NCBI GenBank assembly: GCA_946811185.2
Contig: OX328109.1
Span: 30,984,129 to 31,048,128 of the forward strand
Length of the DNA: 64,000 bases
Direction of reading: 5' to 3'
DNA from: Hippopus hippopus
Taxonomy: Eukaryota; Mollusca; Bivalvia; Cardiida; Cardiidae
The position numbers and the translations under genes were made by a program. Below are positions 50,001-62,000 of the stretch, in pieces; position 1 is the first letter of the stretch; the number at the start of each line of letters is the position of its first letter. Below the pieces are notes generated by a model. That model saw only the letters and a list, made by a program, of their open reading frames with translations. It was not told where the DNA came from and ran no database searches.

Positions 50001-53000
50001 CTGCAAAGAGTAAGAATCATTCATAGATGCAGAAAAAGACTAAATCCAACCCAGTGCTCAGTCTTTTAGAAAGAAAAAATCATTCATAGAGATGTAAAAA
50101 GACTAAGTGCAACTCAATGGTCAACCTTTTAGAAAGAGAGAAAATCATTCATAGGGAAAAAAAGCTAAGACCAACTCAGTGATATAAGATAAATTTCCTT
50201 TTAGAAAAGAAAAATCAATCATAGAGATGCAGAAAAAAGTCTAAGTCCAACCCAGTGCTCAGTCTTTTAGAAAGAAAAAATCATTCATAGAGATGTAAAA
50301 AGACTAAGTCCAACTCAATGGTCAACCTTTTAGAAAGAGAGAAAATCATACATAGGTGAAGAAAAAACTAAGTCCAACTCAATGATCAGGCTTTTAGAAA
50401 GAGAAAAAATCATTCATAGATGTAAAAAAAGACTAAGTCCAACTCAGTGATCTGACCATTTTTACCCAGCCTGTCAGTCATAAGGCCGGCACTTTGAATG
50501 CTAAATCCCTCTCAGGGTAGAGAGCCTAGGAAAAACTCCCCCCCTTTTCCCTTTTTTGCAAAAAATTCCGCTCAGGGACGGGAGCCTGGGGCATTTTTGT
50601 CCCCAGAGTGCCATCCCCAAGGCCGCCATTTTGAATGCTAAATCCCTCTCAGGGACGTGAGTATGGGATATTTTTTAAAAAAAATTCTTTCGGGAGGGCA
50701 AACTAGGGACACATTTTTGTCAGGGACGGTGATATAGGGCACTCAGGGACGGTAGCATGGGATCTACCCCCGGCCTGGGTAGATCCCATGCTACCGTCCT
50801 TTACTACTGTCATGTGCTGGAACCCCGGACTGGCAACCCTCTTTCATTGAGCTATGCTGTGGCAAACGGGGTTTGGTGGATCTCGGTGGTGCATCGTACC
50901 AAGCAAGTCATCACATAATTATGGATCCATAAAATGCATTTTGACTTACAACCGGCTGAATCATGTCCTTAGACAGTCAGCGCAGACTGACCAGAATCGA
51001 AACAATTTGCTTTTGGTCAAGTTTCTGCATGTCTAAGGACTACACTACCTCATAATGCGGTCGGTTGTTAGACGAATTGGATTTTTATGGATACCTGAAT
51101 ACGTATGTAATGGTTTGCTTGGTATAATGCATCACGGTGATGCATTAAACCCCCTTTTGTCAGAGCATGGTTCAAATGTATGTACAGCAGCTGCTTTTCA
51201 CATTATCGTAGGCCTTTTTTGAAGGAAAAGCGTTGAAAAACTTATTGGGAAGATGGTTCCCAACTTTAACACCTGAGCTTACTAGCGAACAAGATCTTGA
51301 TAACGGTATTGTGAAGGAAAGTTACAGAGAAAAATAAAAAGAATGAAATATTACAGGCATTATTTTTCTCTTCAGCCAAAGTATTTTCAAAAACCGTCTA
51401 CTGTAAGATGCAGGAGGTTGTCTGCTAATTGTGGTAAAGTATTTACCCTTAACCTGCAAAATAACTAAAATGAAACTTTCAAGTCGACAGTAAGAAAACC
51501 AAATATTGCGATTTTAAAGTTATTTTTGGAGGGCAAAATATCTCCTTATCGGACCATGTAGATTTAAGATCAGAATGCACGCTCTGTGCAGTCTGATCTT
51601 GATCTACACTGTTCGCAAAAGGTCAGTGAGTGGCGCTTATGGGCCAAAGGGTTAACTAACTAATTCCTGTCTTTATTTTACTTCAGCGAAGGGTCGGCCC
51701 GTCTGCAACCGTATGAAAAATCATCGTAGTTGTTTTTTTATTGTCATGCACAATTAATTGCTGTAATGATTCACGCGCATTGCACACTTGCACCTTTTAA
51801 CCCTGTACCACACAATCCCGAGTTTTAACATACTTAAAGAAGAAGGCTTTTGAAACATTGTTGGAAAAGGAAAAAACTATAACTGACCACCATTTTCTCC
51901 TTTTGCCACGTTGTTTTCTATCCTCCCAAAGAAAATTTCACCATAGATCCAGTTGTCTGCGAATGCTTTCAAATTGGAAAAGACTAAAATTCGTCCTGTT
52001 GTAAAAGTGTTAACTCTTCACAAGACGACAAAATTTTAGACTTGTACAAATTAAAAGCATCTAAAGACAGCATATCGAATGTGGCTTAAATGAATGGGTT
52101 TTCTTCTGAAAGGGTAGAAAACAATTTAGGAAAAAGCGAAAATGTAGGTTACCAGCATTTTCGCTTTAAGTACATTGTTTTAAGAAGGCATTTCTCTAAG
52201 GTCTTTGAAACTCGAAATTGTTTGGTGGAGGTTTAAATCACCTCAGCGTGCTGTTCCTAATTATGGTAATCACTGAAATTCGCACATTATGTGTTATTGA
52301 ACGTATGCGCATGTTGCATGTTACATTGTTCTTTCAAACAGAGACCCGCTACCTCAGTGGTTACGCCCAGGGGCTACACTAGCACTAGGCGTCACATTCG
52401 GTAAACCGCCGATGATCAGTTGATCAAATCCCTCGATTATCCTTGGTTGTGTGACACTCATTCGGCAAAACCGCGGGTGATCCGGTGATCAAGTCCCTCG
52501 GTTGTATCTGGTAGCTTGATATGCACCTACACGGTACAGTTCTTCGCCGGAAATACGCCAGTTTACCGTTCTGAAAGCTGTAAGGCTCCTCTTAAAAAAG
52601 AAAACTTGAGTCTCAATTTTCTATCGAAATCTTTCTAACTATATTTCAGTTGACAAACAGATCGTACATTCATTTTTTAACGTGGTTTATCAATTCCGAT
52701 TCCACCAACAGATAGATGTGAATAACTTCATCGAGATTGTTTATGTCGTTGCTAAACGACTTACAGTGGCGCCGCATGTATAAGATCACATGATTGGCAG
52801 TTCAAATGGAAACGACCGTTATACAGACGAGGTTAGATGTAGGTACGGAATCGGCCGAGTTGTGACGAGTGGTGTGACACTGTGGAGATACACGCACAGC
52901 GTAATACATTTCTTCGCCCGAAGTAGCTTTATTGCTTGTCAAAGCATTTGGCAAAACGCGTGTGATCTGCTGATCAAATTTCTCGGCTGTACTACGAGGG

Positions 53001-56000
53001 TATATACCTGCAACTGTCTTCGCCGGAAAAAGACCGATTTACTGCTCTGAAAATCATAAGACCACACAAAAAAGTACTCGACTCAAAGTTTTCAATCCAG
53101 ATCGTTATCAAATTATTTTCGTCGACAAATAGTTCGTTATCTTATTTGTTTCATGTAAAATATCAATTCCGATGGAAATTTAGCTGACATATTGATAAAT
53201 GTAATTAATTTTAATGCAGTTACTGTTGTCATTGTAAGAGGAATTTCAAGGGCGCTGCCATGTTTAAGATCATGTGACTGAAGGTATTTCAAATGGAAAC
53301 ATCCTTGATACCGACGAGGTTAGATTTAGTTACGGAATCCGCCGAGTTGTGACGAGCACTCGTAAAATCTGAACTCTTAGGCTGTTAAGCGCGACTCACT
53401 GACGTTTTGCGGACAGCGTAGATTAAGATCAGACTGTACAAAACGTGCAGTCTGATCTTGGATCTATACTGTCCGATAAGAAGATATTTTTCTCCAAAAA
53501 TAAGTTTGAAATTACTTTATTCGAGTTTTTACTATCGGCTTGAAAGTTTTATTTAATCTATTTAGCAGGATAGGGATTAAAAAGTCTACTGCTAGACAAG
53601 GATTTTATTGTTGTATGAAAAATTATTGTAGTGTAACGTTGTGAGAGAAAAAAGGAACAGTGACTCGTTACAGACCCTGGTCCGTTTCAAAAATGTCATA
53701 AAATTTTGTGTCCTCCCTAGCCCACCCGTCAGGATGTTGTATTTCTGACAATGATGTCACGTGTTAATTCTCCGCTTGAGCTTGGTATGGTGAAGACCAC
53801 GTTCGGAAAGGCATTGTCTCCGCCCTTCCCCACCGTGCCTACTAGCTGTAGATAACAAAAAATTTAAGATCGCTGCGATATGACTAAATCTGTGTTGAAA
53901 AAGGCGGAAAAATCAAATACCAAAGAATTCAAGTGCATCTCTTATTTCTAGTATATATTTCATAAATAACCATCGGCAACAACAGACAAAAAAAAGATAA
54001 CCACAAAAAAATAACAAAAACATCGACAGATGTAAAATAGATTACCAAACGTTCCCAGCTGTCGTATTAGATAGATAAATTGTACATTAACTCATGTGTA
54101 ACTGAGTCCTGCAAAATAATGATTCAGAGTCCATATTCCACCAACTATTTTTAAGAACATTCTCAGTCTTTTTGTCTGCAGAAATGTCTACATTTGAAAG
54201 TAACACAACTTCAGATTGGCTACACCATTTGGTTTAGCCAATCAGAAGTAGTGTTACTTTAAAATTTACAAAATCTTGAAGAGTAATAGTAGACCGTTCT
54301 TACGAATGGTTGGTGAATACGGGCCCAAAACTAACTAGCAGTCTCGTTTCAGTTTTGCTTGAACCAAAGTACTGACAGGACTATGAGTTTGAGTTTCTTC
54401 TTTCCCCCCCCCCCCTCCAGACTCCAAAAAACAAACGGACACTAATGACATAAGTGACATTTGACATGCCTTATAATTTTTCAAATATCAAAACTATTTG
54501 AGATTCTATTGACAAAGAAAGTGTTGAAGACGATTACTGTTACCGATTTACTCTTTATCTCCTAAGCACTTCCGGCGGAATAAGGTATTAATAGTGAGCT
54601 TTAACCTGGTTAAACATGATAAACTTACGTTGTCAGCCTTTCGGGTCCGTACTTACCGATCATTCTTTAAGGCCTTGTAGCGGTAAAAGTAAACAACGCG
54701 GGTGTTAAAATGGATTTAAAAAATTGTACCATTTGAAAATATGGTAACTATTGCGAAGATGACAATCTGTTATTAAATAGTCGGTCCAAGTGTTAGCTGC
54801 TGATAGAAAATAGTACTTTAAAACCAGGTAAAAAAGAAACAAATGATAGAGCGGCTCTTGGATCGACTGCACAATAACAAATGATCATCATTATAATAAT
54901 TTCCATGCTTTACAACAGTACGATTTAGATTTAAATGCATTTTGACACATTGTTTACTTTTGACCGCTGTTGGGACTTTAATAGCAATATTCCCCAAGAA
55001 TATTCTGAATTTGAAAGTAACGAAGTTTCTGATTGGCCAAACCAATCAGTTGCTCCGCACTCGATATAAAGATATATTGGAAAGTTTTAAACAAATCTGT
55101 TAGTTTGCCAGTTTATAGATCCATTCATCCATCCGAACCTATTTCTAAATCAATTTATCCAATCGACCGACCTTTTTGCAATCTTCTGCACTAAGGACTT
55201 ACATACCTACAAACTAACTATTCAACTATATCAATCAATCAATCAATCAACCAATCACTCAATCACTCACTCACTCACTCAATCAATCAATTAATCAAAC
55301 AATCCATCCATCCATCCATCATTCAATCAATCAATCAATCAACGGATCAGTCAGTCGATCGGTTTGTCGGTCAAGCCTCGAAATGACTTTTCAGATCCAG
55401 TCCTATAAGTAATCCATTTTCATTTTGTATGATATTTTTGTCACACATTGTCCGAGACTTTACGAAACCATTAGGGAATAATCAGACCCTGTATTGTTGC
55501 GTTTTTTCTAAGCTGCCCGACACGTTAGATGCTTTTCCGATATCCCTGATACATATCGAATAGTATGAGTCAGGCCATTTGACCTTCAGTATCGACCTAC
55601 AAAACACCGGTATCCTTCCCTTTTGTCCAATTAGACAAAATGATCCCGGTATTTTGTTACCGGTATTTAGCATTCTTATCTCTCATTTTCAAGGTGACAG
55701 ATATAGCATCTAGCTGACAGATGCGGCTTTCTAAAAGGTTGTGAAGAATTGAGAAACTGTACAGAACGATTAATTTCTCCGTTTCCAAAAATATTTTCTT
55801 GACGTCATGTTCACCAAGACGTACATCATTGCCATTTTCCAGATGTTGAAAAGTCCGGATTCAGGTCATGAAGAAATGGGTTAATAGCTTGTTACTGATG
55901 ACTGATTGATCCGGACAAGACTAACAAACATCGTCGATGTATTATCTATAATGATGCTTCCTGCAGGAACTAAATGTCAACCCATTGGCACAAAGGTTTA

Positions 56001-59000
56001 GTTAATAAAAAAAAACCCCGCAGAATTTAGGATAATGATGCAAAAAAGGAAAATATCGTCGAAACCTTAGAGGACCGAATGAACCAAAGATACATTTTCA
56101 CTTTAGAATTAAGAAAATAATTGTAATATATTGGCGGCTGTTGTATACATTGTTTCAGCAAAGCGAACATTGTAAATCTAACATCAGGCTGCACGTTTTG
56201 TACAGTCTGATCTTGACCCACACTGGCCGCAATGGCAACTACAGATGTTACAGGCGCTTTAAGGGTTAACCCGACATTGAGATCATGCTCTTAGTGAACA
56301 TTTTCTTAGTCTTTTGCCAAAATGCTTTTAAAGGTGATCTTTTGCAAGATGCAACAAAAAGTCTGTCGGAGTTAATCTTACGCCTTTCGTACATATTTTG
56401 GGAAGCCGAGCCCCAGTAGCTCAGTCGGTAAGGTGCAGGACTTGAGAACAGGGGGGTCACCGGTTCGATCCCTGGCTCGGCCAATCTCTTTCCGAGGATT
56501 GATAATAGTTATTGCGACAGGATTCATTCCTCTTTCACCGCTTACCATTGTTTCGACGATGTTTATGTGGGAAAGCAGCCAGTGGCTTGTAAAAAATATT
56601 GTGCGGAGTACTGGTAAAAGAAATTCCAGGAAAGCATGGATAGGTGCACTGGCCGCAGCGATATAAATGAAATAATGTTGAAAACGGCGTTATACACCAT
56701 GCAGTCAGTGAAGCAAACGCCGTAAATTAACTCAGATTAATCAGATTAATCCCAGATTAAAAGATGTTAGACTTGGTCGAAGCGTTTGCAGATGACAAAT
56801 AACCAGCATTTTCTTCTTTTCCCGCAATATTTTCAAAGGGCTTTTTCCCCAGGGTCGTTGAAACTCTTTACCAAACAACAAAATTTTAGACTTGTCTAAA
56901 TTCAAAGCATGTGCAGACAACAAAATAAATGTCACTCTAAGATTAAAATTTGTTCCGGAAAGGGTAGAAAACATTTTGGAAATGAGAAAATGTTAGTTAC
57001 CAGCATTTTCTTCTTTTCCCGCAGTCTTTTCAAAAGACTTTCTTCCCTAGTACCGTTGAAACACAAACTGTCTGGTAAAAGATAAAGAGTGACGGAACCA
57101 GTCGACAGTTCCTCGTTATCTAGTTATTTATGGGCAGATTTTACGAGCTCTTGGCGCCGGCCGCCGATGGCATAGCGAATCAACAATATGTCTGGCCTAG
57201 ACGCTTTTTTACGTGTGTTGCATTAGACTACTCAGACACTGTTGTATACATCGTGGCGAAGGGAGATTAAGCCCTTCACGAACAATTTCTCCTGTTATCG
57301 CAGTCGTTTTCATATGTAGTCATGTACAACGGCGTTGTCCTTTTGACTTCATTACTGTTGATTCTGAATGATATTGTCTTTGTTCTGAAGATACTACTTT
57401 CCACTCATCATCGGTTATTGTCACACATGACAGTATCATGTTGTCCACAGGCATTCCAAAAGAATGTACTGAAGACAAACGTATGGTTTGTTTAAAACGT
57501 AGTATAAACTTGTGTTGTGTCTGCAGTTCTTAATGATAATCTTAATAATGTAAAGGCGATAGTGTGTTATCTGTTATAGGTTAAAAAAAATTGGGTTGGA
57601 TTCTTTAACATAGCAAAATTCGGTTAAAGAAAAACATTAATAATTAGAGCATATCTATTTCTTTTATTTAAAAAAAAGGCATGAATTATCATTAGTTTGA
57701 AAGAGAAGACAACAGTAGATCGATAGTACAAACATAAAGAGATTCAAACACATGGCATTTCGTGACTACATGGTGTTTGGTGATGCTATGCACGCCAAAG
57801 TAGCGAAGTTTAAGGTCACTGTGTCAGGTTTGCTGCGGGGGTACAGTGTTCTGGTTATCTGTTGTTAGAAAACAGTGAAAATCGATTGATTACAAGCAAT
57901 TATTGGTTCTCTTTCAGTCTTTATAAAGTACACATCGAAATAAGTAAATGACTTTATTATCAATGCCATTTCAAGCCAATTCTTTAGTCTCTTTCATCCC
58001 CTTCATGCTGCACTACAAGAATAAGAAATAACTCTATTATTAATGTTGCAACCTGTATCGGTCCCATCTGGTCCAATCAATTATCTTATTTTAATCGATC
58101 TCCAAAATTACCGTTGTTGAAGAGGATACAAATGAAATTAGACATATTTAAATATCACAAAGGTGTTTTTTTTTTTTTTTTGATATTCTATTAAATTATG
58201 GCCATGCTTTTTTTGTGTTATGACAATGAAACGTGTTCAGTTATAACTGTTCTGGAGGGTAAAATACTCTTTACAAAGGGACTGACTTTTGACTTTTGAC
58301 TTTTATGAAGCCTTTTCGGTTTACCATGGAAATCTTTTAAAGATGAAAGTCCTTCAATTTAACATATTTGGAAAAGAACACTTAAATGCGTCGCATTCAT
58401 ATAATCTCCTTTGTTCCTTTCGTTGCCTTCATAATTTCGGGTCATTTAGACATCATTTTGCATAATCAATAGTGGAACACTTTTTTTTAACCACACAACT
58501 GCCCTTGTTTTGGGTACTATATTGCCATTAAAAACTTATTTACCTTCCACGCATTTGAGATAATTGAATAGTGTCGTATTTGGTCAAAATCTCTACATAA
58601 TGTATGAGTATTTGAACCGGCTTTGAATAACCGAACAAACATCAAAGAAAAAGCTCAACATGTGATACCTTCATACATTGTATGTATTTGAGCTATGCTC
58701 TGGGAAAAGAGGGTTTAATGTATCTTCACGATGCACTATAATCACAGATCAATTAAATCAATAGTGTCAAATAATATACTTAATCATGAGATAGAATGGT
58801 CCTCGAACATGCAAAAAAATTAGATATCAAAAAGTTTCGACCTATGTCAGCCTGCGCGGACTGCGCAGGGTGACATGGGTCGATACTTTTTGCAGATACG
58901 TTATAACCCCTTTTCACAGTGCATGACTTACTCGTATTTTCTATTTCAGGTACGAGGTAGTGTCTATATCCCGGGCTGGCAGTACGATGCTGGAGCTTTA

Positions 59001-62000
59001 GAGTTCTCACATCATAGAGATTTACAGGAAAGATCCCGGACTTCATTGGGCACTTACAAGGTACAGTGTACGCTGGTTGCTACTGTCTCACTACAACAAT
59101 AAAGATACTTTCAGACGCTGGATATTGACCTCTAGACCAGACGATAAGCTTTTAGACTCTTCCATCTTAACTCTTAGAAAGCCGAATAAAGCAAACGGAC
59201 AGGTTGGGTTGTACAAATTGCAATTTCATGGTTGCTTTTGTCTTTATAGTGTTTAAGCTTAAGCGGGTAGTGTAGATTAAAGATCAGACTGTACGTTTTG
59301 CGCAGTTTGATCTTTATTCTACACTGGCTGCAAAAGAAACCATAGTTATGAAAGGCTCTTTACAAGAGTTAAAAATGACTGGAGATGAGAAATAAGACGT
59401 GACCCGACCCAAGTGATGAGATTTGTCTTTGAAAGGGTAGAAAATATACAAAGAGACAATGCGGGTTACCAGCATTTACCCACAATGGTTTCAAAGGCCT
59501 TCTCCGAAGGGTCTGAATAAAAGGTTCTTTGATTGATTGATTAATTGATTGATTCTTATTGTTAATTGTATGGTGTTTAACGCCGCTTTCAACAATATTT
59601 CAGTTATATCGCGGCAGCTTGTGCACTCATCCATGCTTTGCAAGAGTGTCTTAAATCAGTACTTCGCATAATATTCTTCTCAAGCCACATCAGGTTTCCA
59701 ACATAGCTGTCGTCAAAACTGATCAGCAGTGAGAGAGGAATGAATCCTGTCGCAATGACTATCATCAATCCTCGGAAGGAAATTCTAACCATAATCTCGA
59801 GAATGGCTATGTGGGAAAGCAGCCAGTGGCTTGGAAAGAAAAATTGTGCGGAGTACTAGTGAAGGAGACTCCAGGAAAGCATTGATAGGTGCACTAGCCG
59901 CCGCGATATAACTGAAATAATGTTGAAAACGGCGTTAAACACCATACAATCAAACAATGAGATTTAGCAGCCCAAAAGAAGAAGGTCTTCGAAGGCATTT
60001 GAAAACATTGTGAGGAAAAGGATAAAATGCTGGTAACCATATTTTCTACCCTATCAAAAACAGATTCCATTATTTCAGGCACATTTGATTTGTCGTCTGC
60101 AAATGCTTTCAATTTGGGCAAGACTAGAATTTTGTCGTTTGGTGCAGACTTAAACTAACGAATGAGTCATATTCTGGCAAAACGGGGCTTAATGCATCTG
60201 CGTGATCCATGATACCAAGCAAGTCATCAGTTACTTATGAATACATAAAATCCATTTCTTGTAACGACCGACTGAATAATGAGGTACAATGGTTCTATGA
60301 ACATACCGAAAAATGCCCAAAAGCAAAAAGTTTCGGCCCATGTCAGCCTGCGCGAAGTGCGCAGGCTGACCTGGGTCGATACTTTTTGCAGATGCAGATA
60401 CATTAAGGCCCCTTTTCACAGAGCATGTCTCATTTGAATATTTCTATGTTGTTTTACAGGATTTCGAGCAATCGGGTATCTTCGACGCACAATGTGAATT
60501 AGAAAGTAAACAGAAGAAAGAAGAGGACGAACTCTACGCGACATTCAAACGAGATAAAGAGAAGAAAATAGAACGTCTTGAAAAAGAACTGTTGATCGAG
60601 AAAGAAAAATCTGTCACAGAGATGATTGAAGCTTTTGAACAACTGAAGAAATATAAAGATAAAGATACGTTAGAAGTGGAGAAGAAGAAGCTGGAAACGC
60701 ATTATAGGTAGGTCACATTGTATTTTTAGCTATACCTTGGCAAGAGGTGGTTTAATGAATCTCTCTTGTGCCTTATATCAAGCAAGTCATTACATAATTA
60801 TTGATCTATAAAATCCATTTTGTCTAACAACCAACTGAATTATGAGGTAGAATGGTCGTTGGACACATAGAAGATTTACCAAGAGCAAAAAGTTTCGACC
60901 GAGGTCAGCCTGCGCGGATTGCTCAGACTGATGCAGATGCATTATACCAGCTTTACACAGAACATGGCACATTTGTAACAGAGCTGTCAACTCGGTACTG
61001 GACGAGAAAGTTTTACACTTGTCCAAATGGAACATTAATGAAGACGATAAATTATATTTGTCTTATGTAATAGGATTTGTCTATTACATAATAGGATTTG
61101 TCTATTACAGAATAGGATTTGTCTATTACAGAATAGGATTTGTCTATTACAGAACAGAAAAAAAAAAAAAATCGTTGGAAAAGGAAATGTTGGTTACCAG
61201 ATTTTTCAAAAGTCTTCTTCTTACCTAGGTCGTAAAGGCATTAAAACGTAAAGCCTTGGTCACACCGAGCTAACGGACGAGTAACGGATAAAAAATCATT
61301 TCATCCGTTCGTGTCCGTTCGTATCCGTTTCTTATCCGGTGAATCCGCTACTTGTCCGGCGATGTCCGTTCCGTCCGGTGGGAAGTTTTGAGCATGTTCA
61401 AAACTTTCCACCGGACAAAACGGACAGAGACATGCAAATGACAGACTTTTGGATGCATCTGACAATTTATACCCTCGGCATGTCACGTGACCGGTACGTT
61501 CCTCGTACGTTGGTGTTCGGTACATTTCCGTTCATCGTACGTTTTGTCCGGTTCTCATGAGTTGCACCTCCGTTTTATCCGGTACAAGTCCCTTACTCGT
61601 ACGGTGATATCCGTTAATAGACCGTTTATTATCCTGTACATATCCGTTAAACGTGCGTTTTTTTCCGTTACATGTGCGGAACTCGTGCGGTCATTGTGTG
61701 GCTTCCTCGTTCCACACACCGATAACGTGAGCCTCGAGCGGCAGAGGAGATGAATTTTGTTACCGGATAACCAAATTCTGCATGTTTTTGTCCGTTTTCC
61801 CCCCGTTACATATCCGTTAGCCGGTCTGACCAAGCCTTAAAAGTGATGTGGAACAAGTTGTTACTTACTTACATACTTTTCATAGTTGCTTTGTATCTTA
61901 TTTCCCACAGGCGGAAGAAAGAAGAGCGCATGCGCAAGCTGATGGAGAGACTGAGTACGGACGCCAAGGAAAGTGTGGCAAGGTTGATAGAGAAACACAG

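Larger units (their letters stand above)
35618..50808. mobile_element. Polinton-like pPolB element without visible integrase or capsid
   Basis: A 15,191-bp insertion flanked by the 6-bp duplication GTCATG (35612-35617, 50809-50814). The ends are AGTAGTAAAGG and its complement; 6-bp duplications and AG/CT termini are Polinton/Maverick hallmarks. Near-identical terminal inverted repeats of about 1.46 kb are followed by more diverged inverted homology extending to about 40305 on the left and 47501 on the right. The unique core (7.2 kb) encodes protein-primed DNA polymerase B, ORF D, a CCHC protein (E), a zinc-ribbon protein (F) and a coiled-coil/basic protein (G). The arms carry ORFs A, B, C and paralogues C' and A'. 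No retroviral-type integrase, FtsK-like ATPase, adenain-like protease or capsid gene is recognisable. It has no MITE insertions although the surrounding intron is full of them. It may be mobilised in trans, or be a new branch of pPolB elements or viruses. Confidence 0.9.
49347..50808. repeat. Terminal inverted repeat, right arm
   Basis: Complement of the left arm. It begins inside the last codons of ORF A' and ends with the AG-type terminus in inverted form. Both arms therefore supply the 3' ends and 3' processing signals of A and A'. Confidence 0.9.
50815..58949. other. Right part of LIM gene intron 2
   Basis: A family C fragment (about 50870-51175), family B MITEs (51442-51655, 53374-53580), a tandem pair of family A MITEs (51797-52236), a direct duplication (52530-53360), a CAAT/CACT microsatellite (about 55225-55345), a SINE (56405-56702), a degenerate family A pair (about 56740-57085) and a family C MITE (58689-58929). 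I see nothing recognisable in 53600-55200 and 57100-58680. Confidence 0.5.

Noticed and set aside
56405..56482. tRNA gene
   Set aside because: Acceptor stem and B box look right, but the D and anticodon arms do not fold and the sequence runs directly into a repeated SINE body.
61301..61833. Overlapping frames in 61.3-61.8 kb on both strands
   Set aside because: Produced by TCCGTT-type repeats inside a TIR element, not by a gene.
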